Assembly (NCBI RefSeq): GCF_046630445.1 | Contig: NC_092335.1 | Location: 38,822,001 to 38,886,000 of the forward strand | Origin: Rutidosis leptorrhynchoides | Lineage: Eukaryota > Streptophyta > Magnoliopsida > Asterales > Asteraceae | Direction: 5' to 3' | DNA: 64,000 nt | Program-made: the position numbers and the translations under genes | Shown: piece after piece, positions 21,461-33,460 of the stretch | Position numbering within the stretch: the first letter of the stretch is position 1 | Layout of the letters: each line of letters starts with the position of its first letter | Notes under the pieces: generated by a model | What the model saw: the letters and a program-made list of their open reading frames with translations, nothing else | What the model was told of the DNA's origin: nothing | Databases searched by the model: none

Positions 21461-24400
21461 TGAAATGTCCCGTTCTTATTGATTAAAAACGTTCCATATT
21501 AATTGATTTCGTTGCGAGGTTTTGACCTCTATATGAGACGTTTTTCAAAGACTGCATTCATTTTAAAACAAACCATAACCTTTATTTCATCAATAAAGGT
21601 TTAAAAAGCTTTACGTAGATTATCAAATAATGATAATCTAAAATATCCTGTTTACACACGACCATTACATAATGGTTTACAATACAAATATGTTACAACA
21701 AAATAAGTTTCTTGAATGCAGTTTTTACACAATATCATACAAGCATGGACTCCAAATCTCGTCCTTATTTAGGTATGCGACAGTGGAAGCTCTTAATAAT
21801 CACCTGAGAATAAACATGCTTAAAACGTCAACAAAAATGTTGGTGAGTTATAGGTTTAACCTATATATATCAAATCATAATAATAGACCACAAGATTTCA
21901 TATTTCAATACACATCCCATACATAGAGATAAAAATCATTCATATGGTGAACACCTGGTAACCGACATTAACAAGATGCATATATAAGAATATCCCCATC
22001 ATTCCGGGACACCCTTCGGATATGATATAAATTTCGAAGTACTAAAGCATCCGGTACTTTGGATAGGGTTTGTTAGGCCCAATAGATCTATCTTTAGGAT
22101 TCGCGTCAATTAGGGTGTCTGTTCCCTAATTCTTAGATTACCAGACTTAATAAAAAGGGGCATATTCGATTTCGATAATTCAACCATAGAATGTAGTTTC
22201 ACGTACTTGTGTCTATTTTGTAAATCATTTATAAAACCTGCATGTATTCTCATCCCAAAAATATTAGATTTTAAAAGTGGGACTATAACTCACTTTCACA
22301 GATTTTTTACTTCGTCGGGAAGTAAGACTTGGCCACTGGTTGATTCACGAACCTATAACAATATATACATATATATCAAAGTATGTTCAAAATATATTTA
22401 CAACACTTTTAATATATTTTGATGTTTTAAGTTTATTAAGTCAGCTGTCCTCGTTAGTAACCTACAACTAGTTGTCCACAGTTAGATGTACAGAAATAAA
22501 TTGATAAATATTATCTTGAATCAATCCACGACCCATTGTATACGTATCTCAGTATTGATCACAACTCAAACTATATATATTTTGGAATCAACCTCAACCC
22601 TGTATAGCTAACTCCAACATTCACATATAGAGTGTCTATGGTTGTTCCGAAATATATATAGATGTGTCGACATGATAGGTCGAAACATTGTATACGTGTC
22701 TATGGTATCTCAAGATTACATAATATACAATACAAGTTGATTAAGTTATGGTTGGAATAGATTTGTTACCAATTTTCACGTAGCTAAAATGAGAAAAATT
22801 ATCCAATCTTGTTTTACCCATAACTTCTTCATTTTAAATCCGTTTTGAGTGAATCAAATTGCTATGGTTTCATATTGAACTCTATTTTATGAATCTAAAC
22901 AGAAAAAGTATAGGTTTATAGTCGGAAAAATAAGTTACAAGTCGTTTTTGTAAAGGTAGTCATTTCAGTCGAAAGAACGACGTCTAGATGACCATTTTAG
23001 AAAACATACTTTCACTTTGAGTTTAACCATAATTTTTGGATATAGTTTCATGTTCATAATAAAAATCATTTTCTCAGAATAACAACTTTTAAATCAAAGT
23101 TTATCATAGTTTTTAATTAACTAACCCAAAACAGCCCGCGGTGTTACTACGACGGCGTAAATCCGGTTTTACGGTGTTTTTCGTGTTTCCAGGTTTTAAA
23201 TCATTAAGTTAGCATATCATATAGATATAGAACATGTGTTTAGTTGATTTTAAAAGTCAAGTTAGAAGGATTAACTTTTGTTTGTGAACAAGTTTAGAAT
23301 TAACTAAACTATGTTCTAGTGATTACAAGTTTAAACCTTCGAATAAGATAGCTTTATATGTATGAATCGAATGATGTTATGAACATCATTACTACCTTAA
23401 GTTCCTTGGATAAACCTACTGGAAAAGAGAAAAATTGATTTAGCTTCAACGGATCCTTGGATGGCTCGAAGTTCTTGAAGCAGAATCATGACACGAAAAC
23501 AAGTTCAAGTAAGATCATCACTTGAAATAAGATTGTTATAGTTATAGAAATTGAACCAAAGTTTGAATATGATTATTACCTTGTATTAGAATGATAACCT
23601 ACTGTAAGAAACAAAGATTTCTTGAGGTTGGATGATCACCTTACAAGATTGGAAGTGAGCTAGCAAACTTGAAAGTATTCTTGATTTTATGAAACTAGAA
23701 CTTTTGGAATTTATGAAGAACACTTAGAACTTGAAGATAGAACTTGAGAGAGATCAATTAGATGAAGAAAATTGAATAATGAAAGTGTTTGTAGGTGTTT
23801 TTGGTCGTTGGTGTATGGATTAGATATAAAGGATATGTAATTTTGTTTTCATGTAAATAAGTCATGAATGATTACTCATATTTTTGTAATTTTATGAGAT
23901 ATTTCATGCTAGTTGCCAAATGATGGTTCCCACATGTGTTAGGTGACTCACATGGGCTGCTAAGAGCTGATCATTGGAGTGTATATACCAATAGTACATA
24001 CATCTAAAAGCTGTGTATTGTACGAGTACGAATACGGGTGCATACGAGTAGAATTGTTGATGAAACTGAACGAGGATGTAATTGTAAGCATTTTTGTTAA
24101 GTAGAAGTATTTTGATAAGTGTATTGAAGTCTTTCAAAAGTGTATAAATACATATTAAAACACTACATGTATATACATTTTAACTGAGTCGTTAAGTCAT
24201 CGTTAGTCGTTACATGTAAGTGTTGTTTTGAAACCTTTAGGTTAACGATCTTGTTAAATGTTGTTAACCCAATGTTTATAATATCAAATGAGATTTTAAA
24301 TTATTATATTATCATGATATTATCATGTATGAATATCTCTTAATATGATATATATACATTAAATGTCTTTACAACGATAATCGTTACATATATGTCTCGT

Positions 24401-24711
24401 TTAAAAATCATTAAGTTAGTAGTCTTGTTTTTACATATGTAGTTCATTGTTAATATACTTAATGATATGTTTACTTATCATAGTATCATGTTAACTATAT
24501 ATATATCCATATATATGTCATCATATAGTTTTTACAAGTTTTAACGTTCGTGAATCACCGGTCAACTTGGGTGGTCAATTGTCTATATGAAACATATTTC
24601 AATTAATCAAGTCTTAACAAGTTTGATTGCTTAACATGTTGGAAACATTTAATCATGTAAATATCAATCTCAATTAATATATATAAACATGGAAAAGTTC
24701 GGGTCACTACA
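21461..24711 (-). repeat. Element E 3' LTR
   Basis: On the element strand it begins TGTAGTGACCCGAAC and ends GAACGGGACATTTCA. Nearly identical to 41207-44459. The short frames inside, such as 21672-21926 and 23904-24137, recur unchanged in the other LTR and have no domain. Confidence 0.93.
21773..21855 (-). other. Conserved LTR core with small hairpin (element E)
   Basis: On the element strand: CTCACCAACATTTTTGTTGA, then AAGCATGTTTATTCTCAGG and AGCTTCC. The hairpin is CAACA-TTTT-TGTTG. The second copy lies at about 41519-41601. Confidence 0.55.
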
Positions 24712-24747
24712 GTACCTACCCGTTAAATAAATTTCGTCCCGAAATTT
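24712..24747 (-). other. Element E 3' PPT and hairpin
   Basis: On the element strand the perfect inverted repeat AAATTTCG-GGA-CGAAATTT (24729-24747) precedes TTAACGGGTAGGTAC, which abuts the LTR. The purine-rich GGGTAGG part is the likely plus-strand primer. Confidence 0.72.
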
Positions 24748-26171
24748 TAAGCTGTTGAAGGTGTTGACGAATCTTCTGAAAATAGATGCGGGTATTTCTT
24801 CTTCATCTGATATTCACGCTCCCAGGTGAACTCGGGTCCTCTACGAGCATTCCATCGAACCTTAACAATTGGTATCTTGTTTTGCTTAAGTCTTTTAACC
24901 TCACGATCCATTATTTCGACGGGTTCTTCGATGAATTGAAGTTTTTCGTTGATTTGAATTTCATCTAACGGAATAGTGAGATCTTCTTTAGCAAAACATT
25001 TCTTCAAATTCGAGACTTGGAAAGTGTTATGTACAGCCGCGAGTTGTTGAGGTAACTCAAGTCGGTAAGCTACTGGTCCGACACGATCAATAATCTTGAA
25101 TGGTCCAATATACCTTGGATTTAATTTCCCTCGTTTACCAAATCGAACAACGCCTTTCCAAGGTGCAACTTTAAGCATGACCATCTCTCCAATTTCAAAT
25201 TCTATATCTTTTCTTTTAATGTCAGCGTAGCTCTTTTGTCGACTTTGGGCGGTTTTCAACCGTTGTTGAATTTGGATGATCTTCTCGGTAGTTTCTTGTA
25301 TAATCTCCGGACCCGTAATCTGTCTATCCCCCACTTCACTCCAACAAATCGGAGACCTGCACTTTCTACCATAAAGTGCTTCAAACGGTGCCATCTCAAT
25401 GCTTGAATGGTAGCTGTTGTTGTAGGAAAATTCTGCTAACGGTAGATGTCGATCCCAACTGTTTCCGAAATCAATAACACATGCTCGTAGCATGTCTTCA
25501 AGCGTTTGTATCGTCCTTTCGCTCTGCCCATCAGTTTGTGGATGATAGGCAGTACTCATGTCTAGACGAGTTCCTAATGCTTGCTGTAATGTCTGCCAGA
25601 ATCTTGAAATAAATCTGCCATCCCTATCAGAGATAATAGAGATTGGTATTCCATGTCTGGAGATGACTTCCTTCAAATACAGTCGAGCTAACTTCTCCAT
25701 CTTGTCATCTTCTCTTATTGGCAGGAAATGTGCTGATTTGGTGAGACGATCAACTATTACCCAAATAGTATCAAAACCACTTGCAGTCCTTGGCAATTTA
25801 GTGATGAAATCCATGTTAATGTTTTCCCATTTCCATTCCGGGATTTCGGGTTGTTGAAGTAGACCTGATAGTTTCTGATGCTCAGCTTTGACCTTAGAAC
25901 ACGTCAAACATTCTCCTACGTATTTAGCAACATCGGCTTTCATACCCGGCCACCAAAAATGTTTCTTGAGATCCTTGTACATCTTTCCCGTTCCAGGATG
26001 TATTGAGTATCTGGTTTTATGAGCTTCTCTAAGTACCATTTCTCTCATATCTCCAAATTTTGGTACCCAAATCCTTTCAGCCCTATACCGGGTTCCGTTT
26101 TCCCGAATATTAAGATGCTTCTCCGATCCTTTGGGTATTTCATCCTTTAAATTTCCCTCTTTTAAAACTCC
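24747..26171 (-). pseudogene. Element E integrase with chromodomain
   Basis: The open stretch of 433 residues (24747-26048) begins inside the HHCC zinc-binding region ([22 protein letters not shown]). It then has the catalytic core blocks [22 protein letters not shown] and [15 protein letters not shown], the integrase C-terminal GPY/F-type region ([18 protein letters not shown]), and a chromodomain tail from about residue 375 ending in [20 protein letters not shown]. The segment up to 26171 links it to the upstream ORF, but the two are not in one open frame. Expected role: insertion of cDNA, targeted to marked chromatin. Nearly whole. Confidence 0.88.
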
Positions 26172-29100
26172 TTATTGCGCCTCCTTTATTTGAGTAGTAA
26201 GGTTATTATGAATCATTATATTCATAGATTTTACTCGAATGGGTTCTCTGTCCTTCCTGCTCAAGGCATCGGCTACCACATTTGCCTTTCCCGGGTGGTA
26301 ACGAATCTCAAAGTCGTAATCATTCAACAATTCAATCCACCTACGCTGCCTCATATTCAGTTGTTTCTGATTAAATATGTGTTGAAGACTTTTGTGGTCG
26401 GTATATATAATACTTTTGACCCCATATAAGTAGTGCCTCCAAGTCTTTAATGCAAAAACAACCGCGCCTAATTCCAAATCATGCGTCGTATAATTTTGCT
26501 CGTGAATCTTCAATTGTCTAGACGCATAAGCAATCACCTTCGTTCGTTGCATTAATACACAACCGAGACCTTGCTTTGATGTGTCACAATAAATCACAAA
26601 ATCATCATTCCCTTCAGGCAATGACAATATAGGTGCCGTAGTTAGCTTTTTCTTCAATAACTGAAACGCTTTCTCTTGTTCATCATTCCATTCAAATTTC
26701 TTCCCTTTATGCGTTAATGCAGTCAAGGGTTTTGCTATTCTGGAAAAGTCTTGGATGAACCTTCTGTAGTAACCAGCTAGTCCTAAAAACTGGCGTATGT
26801 GTTTCGGAGTTTTCGGGGTTTCCCACTTTTCAACAGTTTCTATCTTTACCGGATCCACCTTAATACCTTCTTTGTTCACTATGTGACCGAGGAATTGTAC
26901 TTCTTCCAACCAAAATGCACACTTCGAAAACTTAGCGTACAATTCTTCCTTCCTCAATACTTCTAACACTTTTCTCAAATGTTCACCGTGTTCTTGGTCA
27001 TTCTTTGAGTAAATAAGTATGTCATCAATAAAAACAATGACAAACTTGTTAAGGTATGGTCCACACACTCGGTTCATAAGGTCCATGAACACAGCTGGTG
27101 CATTAGTTAAACCAAACGGCATGACCATAAACTCGTAATGACCGTAACGTGTTCTGAAAGCAGTCTTTGGAATATCATCTTCTTTCACCCGCATTTGATG
27201 ATACCCGGAACGTAAGTCAATCTTTGAATAAACAGACGAGCCTTGTAGTTGATCAAATAAGTCGTTGATTCTCGGTAGTGGGTAGCGGTTCTTGATGGTA
27301 AGTTTGTTCAACTCTCGGTAGTCGATACACAACCTGAATGTACCATCTTTCTTCTTGACAAACAAAACAGGAGCTCCCCACGGTGATGTGCTTGGTCGAA
27401 TGAAACCACGCTCTAAAAGTTCTTGTAATTGGCTTTGCAGTTCTTTCATCTCACTGGGTGCGAGTCTGTAAGGAGCACGAGCTATTGGTGCAGCTCCTGG
27501 TACAAGATCTATTTGAAATTCAACGGATCGATGTGGGGGTAATCCCGGTAATTCTTTCGGAAATACATCGGGAAATTCTTTTGCAATGGGAACATCATTG
27601 ATGCTCTTTTCTTCAGTTTGTACTTTCTCGACATGTGCTAGAACAGCATAGCAACCTTTTCTTATTAGTTTTTGTGCCTTCAAATTACTAATAAGATGTA
27701 GCTTCGTGTTGCCCTTTTCTCCGTACACCATTAAGGGTTTTCCTTTTTCTCGTATAATGCGAATTGCATTTTTATAACAAACGATCTCTGCTTTCACTTC
27801 TTTCAACCAGTCCATACCGATTATCACATCAAAACTCCCTAACTCTACTGGTATCAAATCAATCTTAAATGTTTCGCTAACCAGTTTAATTTCTCGATTC
27901 CGACATATATTATCTGCTGAAATTAATTTACCATTTGCTAATTCGAGTAAAAATTTACTATCCAAAGGCGTCAATGGACAACTTAATTTAGCACAAAAAT
28001 CTCTACTCATATAGCTTCTATCCGCACCCGAATCAAATAAAACGTAAGCAGATTTATTGTCAATAAGAAACGTACCCGTAACAAGCTCTGGGTCTTCCTG
28101 TGCCTCTGCCGCATTAATATTGAAAACTCTTCCACGGCCTTGTCCATTCGTGTTCTCCTGGTTCGGGCAATTTCTAATAATGTGGCCCGGTTTTCCACAT
28201 TTATAACAAACTACATTGGCATAACTTGCTCCGACACTACTTGCTCCACCATTACTCGTTCCGACACCATTTGTTCCTTTCGTTCTATTAATCCCTGGTC
28301 CGTAGACCTCACACTTCGCCGCGCTATGACCATTTCTTTTACACTTGTTGCAAAATTTGGTGCAGAACCCCGAGTGATTCTTTTCACACCTTTGGCATAC
28401 CTGCTTCTGATTGTTGTTGTTGCGGTTATTATTGTTGTTGGGATGATTGTTGTAGTTGCTGTTGTTGTTGTTGTTGTTGTTGGGCCGTTTGTTGTAGTTG
28501 CGATTGATGTTGCGATTGTTGGAATAATTGTTGCGATTATTGTTGTAATTGCTGTTGTTGTTGTATTGGTGATTCTTATCACCGTTTTCCTCCCACTTTC
28601 TTTTGACTTGCTTCACATTGGCCTCTTCAGCAGTCTGTTCTTTAATTCTTTCTTCAATCTGGTTCACGAGTTTGTGAGCCATTCTACATGCCTGTTGTAT
28701 GGAGGCGGGCTCATGTGAACTTATATCTTCTTGGATTCTTTCCGGTAATCCTTTCACAAACGCGTCGATCTTCTCTTCCGCATCTTCGAATGCTCCCGGA
28801 CACAATAGGCACAATTCTGTGAATCGTCTTTCATACGTGGTAATATCAAATCCTTGGGTTCGTAACCCTCTAAGTTCTGTCTTGAGCTTATTGACCTCGG
28901 TTCTGGGACGGTACTTCTCGTTCATCAAGTGCTTGAATGCTGACCACGGTAGTGCGTACGCATCGTCTTGTCCCACTTGCTCTAGATAGGTATTCCACCA
29001 TGTTAACGCAGAACCTGTGAAGGTATGCGTAGCGTACTTTACTTTGTCCTCTTCAGTACACTTACTTATGGCAAACACCGATTCGACCTTCTCGGTCCAC

Positions 29101-29315
29101 CGTTTCAATCCGATCGGTCCTTCGGTTCCATCAAATTCCAAAGGTTTGCAGGCAGTGAATTCTTTGTAGGTGCATCCTACACGATTTCCTGTACTACTAG
29201 ATCCAAGGTTATTGTTGGTATGTAGCGCAGCCTGTACTGCGGCTATGTTTGAAGCTAGAAAAGTACGAAATTCCTCTTCATTCATATTCACGGTGTGTCG
29301 AGTATTCGGTGCCAT
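26172..29315 (-). CDS. Element E Gag-protease-RT-RNase H polyprotein
   Basis: A 1059-residue open frame reaches 29351; the methionine of [15 protein letters not shown] (about 29315) is the likelier start because it matches Tekay-type Gag beginnings. In order: capsid-like retrotransposon gag domain (about residues 70-200, with ALTWWNTYL); an Asn-rich low-complexity tract (about 260-318); a Cys/His-rich region [12 protein letters not shown] and a CCHC knuckle [14 protein letters not shown] (about 383-396); aspartic protease with DSGA (about 437); RT with [18 protein letters not shown] and the catalytic FIDDIL (about 770); RNase H with CDTSKQGLG and YTDHKSL; ending near [15 protein letters not shown]. 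Integrase follows downstream in a separate frame. It is an element gene, not a host gene. Confidence 0.92.
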   Translation of the reverse strand: MAPNTRHTVNMNEEEFRTFLASNIAAVQAALHTNNNLGSSSTGNRVGCTYKEFTACKPLEFDGTEGPIGLKRWTEKVESVFAISKCTEEDKVKYATHTFTGSALTWWNTYLEQVGQDDAYALPWSAFKHLMNEKYRPRTEVNKLKTELRGLRTQGFDITTYERRFTELCLLCPGAFEDAEEKIDAFVKGLPERIQEDISSHEPASIQQACRMAHKLVNQIEERIKEQTAEEANVKQVKRKWEENGDKNHQYNNNSNYNNNRNNYSNNRNINRNYNKRPNNNNNNNSNYNNHPNNNNNRNNNNQKQVCQRCEKNHSGFCTKFCNKCKRNGHSAAKCEVYGPGINRTKGTNGVGTSNGGASSVGASYANVVCYKCGKPGHIIRNCPNQENTNGQGRGRVFNINAAEAQEDPELVTGTFLIDNKSAYVLFDSGADRSYMSRDFCAKLSCPLTPLDSKFLLELANGKLISADNICRNREIKLVSETFKIDLIPVELGSFDVIIGMDWLKEVKAEIVCYKNAIRIIREKGKPLMVYGEKGNTKLHLISNLKAQKLIRKGCYAVLAHVEKVQTEEKSINDVPIAKEFPDVFPKELPGLPPHRSVEFQIDLVPGAAPIARAPYRLAPSEMKELQSQLQELLERGFIRPSTSPWGAPVLFVKKKDGTFRLCIDYRELNKLTIKNRYPLPRINDLFDQLQGSSVYSKIDLRSGYHQMRVKEDDIPKTAFRTRYGHYEFMVMPFGLTNAPAVFMDLMNRVCGPYLNKFVIVFIDDILIYSKNDQEHGEHLRKVLEVLRKEELYAKFSKCAFWLEEVQFLGHIVNKEGIKVDPVKIETVEKWETPKTPKHIRQFLGLAGYYRRFIQDFSRIAKPLTALTHKGKKFEWNDEQEKAFQLLKKKLTTAPILSLPEGNDDFVIYCDTSKQGLGCVLMQRTKVIAYASRQLKIHEQNYTTHDLELGAVVFALKTWRHYLYGVKSIIYTDHKSLQHIFNQKQLNMRQRRWIELLNDYDFEIRYHPGKANVVADALSRKDREPIRVKSMNIMIHNNLTTQIKEAQ
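28385..28575 (-). repeat. Asn-codon microsatellite inside element E gag
   Basis: Runs of GTT (AAC on the coding strand) encode long Asn stretches broken by Tyr, Arg and His. It gives rise to long meaningless frames on the other strand. Confidence 0.7.
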
Positions 29316-29452
29316 TTCCTTCAAAATAGTCAAATGGAACAAGTTAATCATACAGAATATTAAGAGTAGTTAATAGTATTTCGTAGCATAATATGAACTC
29401 ATTTATAAAAGCTTTTTCTTCATATTAGCGTTTTATAAGTTTAAATTCGGGT

Positions 29453-29470
29453 AGTACCTACCCGTTAAGT
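29453..29470 (-). other. Second, internal copy of the PPT motif (element E)
   Basis: The plus-strand word AGTACCTACCCGTTAAGT matches the 3' PPT border at 24711-24727. It lies about 140 bases before the gag start and after the leader ORFs. Element H has the same arrangement at 58513-58534. Confidence 0.6.
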
Positions 29471-29656
29471 TCATACTTAGTAGCTAATATACAATTCAAC
29501 TACTACAATTCTATATGAAAAACTGATTATAATAATATTTCGCGTTCAAACTTTTATACAATATTTTACAAACTTACAATACCGCTTATTTTACATAAAG
29601 CATGAAATATAGCACACAATAACTTTGATACAAGATGGTTGTGAAGATAATTCTAG

Positions 29657-29991
29657 CTAGTACACAAGTCGTTCAGCAAAGGCAATAAAGACACGTAATT
29701 CATACGTCCAGAAACAAGTCATGCATTCTGGTTTTACTAGGATTACTTCCCATCCTTGGTCTTGTGGAACATAACCGTTATGGCCGTTGATAAGACAGCG
29801 TGTTGTAACGTCGTCAAAGGGACGAGGGTTACGTAATGTCCAACAGTCCCGTAACAATCTAAAAACATCATTTCTTACCCCAATTACCGACTCCGTCACT
29901 TGTGGGAACGTTTTGTTTAATAGTTGTAGCCCGATGTTCTTGTTCTCACTTTGGTGAGAAGCGAACATTACTAATCCGTAAGCATAACATG
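29657..29991 (-). pseudogene. Captured F-box gene, C-terminal part (in element E leader)
   Basis: An open stretch of 103 residues (29657-29968). It has the features of the C-terminal part of plant At2g35280-like F-box proteins: a helical SEL1-like region (NIGLQLLNKTFPQVTES) and an ending with CMTCFWTYELRVFIAF, matching the family's C-x2-C-W-x2-E-type tail. The family's N-terminal part lies on the other side of nested element F at 39889-40244. Such proteins normally link SKP1/cullin ubiquitin ligases to targets. The captured gene is broken, and whether any product was used by the element is unknown. Confidence 0.6.
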
Positions 29992-31750
29992 TGATGTGTG
30001 CAGCGGGGTGTACGAAATAGTATTAATTTTTACTACAAAATGCGACGAAATATTACACAAGTTTTATTTATTTATTTATCGAGTGGATATACCTAAACCT
30101 TGCTACAACACTTATAGGCAGTGTACCTAATCGTAGAGTAGTGTAGTTTTTAGTAAGTCCGGTTCGTTCCACAGGGAGCTGGTGAAGTTAACGCTATATT
30201 ATTAAGTTTATTTGTAAAAATATATATATAAATAAGTAGTAGTATTATTATAAAATGGGGGTTTTACCGTTTAATGACCGGTTTGTCGATTTTAAGCGTA
30301 AAAATAAATGACAAAAATTAAAGTGCGTAAAATAAATTGCGATAAATAAAATGACAGAAAATAAAATGACAGAAAATAAAAGTGCGATGAAAAATACAAT
30401 AAAACAATTATGCTTATTTAAACTTCCGTAATCATGATGTTTAACGTTTTGATTTTAATTAATTGTTACTCGAGTTAATTGTCCTTTATCATGGTTTATT
30501 TGATACCTATCTGGTTTTTATCCATAATAGTCCATCGGTCATAAATATAAAGTGCGAGTGTCCTCGTCAAATTACCCTTATACCCGAAGTCAAATATTCC
30601 AACTAATTAAGGATTTAAACTGTGACGCAGTTATCACTTCTGTCAACAATTACACCAGTTATCACTGTATGTAATCTACCCCTGTTTTGATTAGATATGA
30701 ATATTAATTTACCCACTTGATCAGTTTGAATAATCAATTACCCAACCCGAATAATTAATTAAATGATTATAATAGATTCCATATGAACGTCACTAAATAG
30801 GACAACCATAATCATTATTAATTATTAGGATAATTAATTTGAAGATAGGTTCGACAGACTCCAATGAGTTGTCACTCAATTAGACAATACCCCCCATCTA
30901 TTAATAGTCAATAGTCCAATTTCCACAAGTGTCGGTCTTTTGCCCAAACCTTAATTATGGTACAAAATCCAATAACCCCGTCTTAATATTTAGTCAAACA
31001 TCACGATTACTTCGGCTTAAATAAGCATAATAATAACTTAGTTACGAGACATTAATTTAAAAAAAAAAGAACATAACTTACAGTGATTATTAATCGCGTA
31101 GCATTACACGGACAGAGTTCCTACTTTAAAACCCGTAAAACATTTCTTACAATAACCCAATTATTATTAATCTTAAATTAAACTTAATATTATAAATATA
31201 AATATAAATTACATAAGAAAGAAAGAAGATTGGAAAAAGGTGTTCTTTTTCATTACTACGTGAATTCCATTTTATAGGCAAATGTTGATTTGAAATTTTC
31301 ACTTATGACCCCTTAACTATGCTCAATTAACAACTTTTTATTATTTATTATTATTCTTATTATGAATTATTTAAATATTATATTATATTCTTGAGCATAG
31401 TTAACTTGTAATTTTAGCTCCGTTGCGTCGAGCGTTGAAAGTTGGTTCATGTCTCGGTTCCGAATTTTCGAACGTCCTTGCGTACAATTTAATATCTTGT
31501 AATTTGCGTTTTGTAACTTGTACTCTTGTCATTTTTAGACGTTTCTCATCAATAATTTGAACCACTTGGATTGTATCTTGTACATTTGAGCTTTTTGGAC
31601 GTTTGCGTCTTCAAATCTTCGTTTTCGCCTTTTGTCTTCGCACTTATTTATTTAAACAATTACAATGAAAATATAATACAATTACATATGAAAACCTATT
31701 ATTTAGAAGGGATATTGCTATGAAATATATGTTCCTTTTTAGCCTTATCA
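29992..31750 (-). repeat. Element F 3' LTR
   Basis: Begins TGATGTGTGCAGCGGGG and ends TTTTTAGCCTTATCA on the plus strand. It nearly equals 38111-39888. The block GGCAGTGTACC, AATCGTAGAGTAGTGTAG and GTTCGTTCCA (30117-30178) is shared in diverged form with the LTR of element D. Confidence 0.93.
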
Positions 31751-31755
31751 AATAT

Positions 31756-31788
31756 CCCCACACTTGAGCGTTGCTTGTCCTCAAGCAA
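31756..31788 (-). other. Element F 3' PPT with upstream hairpin
   Basis: On the element strand a perfect hairpin TTGCTTG-AGGA-CAAGCAA (31771-31788) is followed by CGCTCAAGTGTGGGGATATT and the LTR. The AAGTGTGGGG run is the likely PPT. Element D has the same module at 45833-45867. Confidence 0.75.
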
Positions 31789-32983
31789 TACAGAACTTGA
31801 AATAAAAACATACATGAATCACTTTTTTATTCATCACACTTTGTACATTAGTGCTTTTGATATAGCGGTATAAACAATGACAGTAATGATGGTTAAAGGT
31901 GGGTGTGTCATCCACAGTTGCCTCGGGTTTAGGTCAACGACACTTGCAATCAAATAGCCGATTTACTTTCGGTTTCCAAAGCAAAGTGCACATTTGAAAG
32001 GTGGTTTACAGTCCCACATGACTATGAAAATGTAGATCCTTAAGGAAATTGGATCTTTATGAAAACATTTGATCTTTTTGAAAATTTAATCTAGCTTTTA
32101 CCCTAGATAAGTTTTCCGGAATAACCCTTCACCGGTGTTTGCAAAATATTTTTGTGGGTTGTGTGGGTTTCAGATTTGAAAATTTTAGCTCAACACTTAT
32201 GGTTTTGTGTTACCCACTTGCTAACCTTGTATTAGGAAAGCAACACGTCCAGTTTACTTGTCCCGTATATTACCTTTCGGCAAACTACCGTCCGGTTGTA
32301 AAGGAAAGCGATGAACAAGAAACTGTTAAGGCAATGTCCCGTGACATGCTTTTAATTATGGTCTTTTAACGTGTCGGATGCTAGAACTATCCTTGGTAGG
32401 AGCGATAGTAAAGATCATCCTATGATTTTTCGGTCTGGCACAAGGTCCTGTCTCCGACCATGCTATGCAATCACCGTTCTTACGGTTGACACCCGATTTG
32501 GTTCAGGTGACCTAATGAATTCCAGGTGAATTCCTAGGATTTTACGTTCAATGGTAATGAACGCATTGAAAATGGGTTTTCAGAAAACAAATCGGTTTGT
32601 ATTTTTGATCAAAATATTTTCTCGTTCAAGCTCGAGTTTAGATATCATTGAATTCCATGAGTTTGTAATTCTCAATCTTTAAAGTCAATCTCAAGGATTG
32701 AGTAATATCAGGCTTAAAAACTGATTTTTAATCTTTAAGGAGATTATCCTTTCTGGGGATCTGATTCATTAGTCTTATCAAGCTAATTTGCACGGTGCCT
32801 CCCCATTGTACGAGATAAATCCTTCTCATGGTTAGGATAAATTTGACCACTTGGCGACCCTGTTTGATGCTGAGGTCCGTGGATTTCCAGCCGATTTTAG
32901 TGATGACTTTTCTAGATTTTTCGTCAACCTACAACTGGTCTGGACGACAACTTCATGAACTAAATCAAGAAGCGCGTGTCTTT

Positions 32984-33007
32984 TTCGGAAGACTTTACTT
33001 CCTTCAA
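32984..33007 (-). other. 24-base block identical to element D, hairpin-forming
   Basis: Contains GGAAGACTTTACTTCC, which can fold as GGAAG/CTTCC. The same 24 bases occur at 46644-46667 in element D. Confidence 0.6.
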
Positions 33008-33429
33008 ATGATGGAATTGATTCATCGTGTAGATCCATCTTTCTTTCAAATGTATTACAGTAAACCGGGTAAAACTGATTAGTATCGTCCAAAGCAAAAG
33101 TACCTGCAATAATCTTGTACAAAAATATGTGATATATGTTTTAAATTGAATAACTTGGTACATTCTTCCCACACTTAGTTTATTTCTTTGCCTTTTTATT
33201 TTCTTCTATTTCATTTTAAATGAATTCAAGCGTTTTAGGGTGTTTCTCAATTTATGTCCTTTTCGAGGTAACGATAATTTCGGTATTATCACCTAGTTTT
33301 CATCGTTCATAAATATGTATAAACATGATTTTGAGTTCATTTAATTGAAAAATTTTCAAATTTTCACAAAATTTGGCAAATAAACTAAGTATAAACCCGA
33401 GAGAATTTATAACCCTTCCCCACACTTGA

Positions 33430-33460
33430 GATCATGCAATGCCCTCATTTGCATGAAATC
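33430..33460 (-). other. Conserved bulged hairpin with GAGGG loop (element F)
   Basis: On the element strand GAT, then a TT bulge, CATGCAA, loop ATGAGGGCA, TTGCATG, ATC. The PPT-like AAGTGTGGGG follows within a few bases. Element D has the same fold with a different upper stem (46922-46951). Confidence 0.65.

Noticed and set aside
21672-24137. Small frames at 21672-21926, 22207-22422 and 23904-24137 (and copies at 41418, 41953, 43650)
   Set aside because: They lie in the LTRs of element E, are duplicated only because the LTRs are, and show no domain.
28140-28718. 192-aa plus-strand frame rich in Val/Ile
   Set aside because: It is the antisense of the Asn-rich tract of element E gag.
32139-33122. 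Frames at 32139-32369, 32828-33082 and 32832-33122
   Set aside because: They lie in the conserved non-coding 3' region of element F on both strands with no domain; the conserved parts are hairpins rather than codons.
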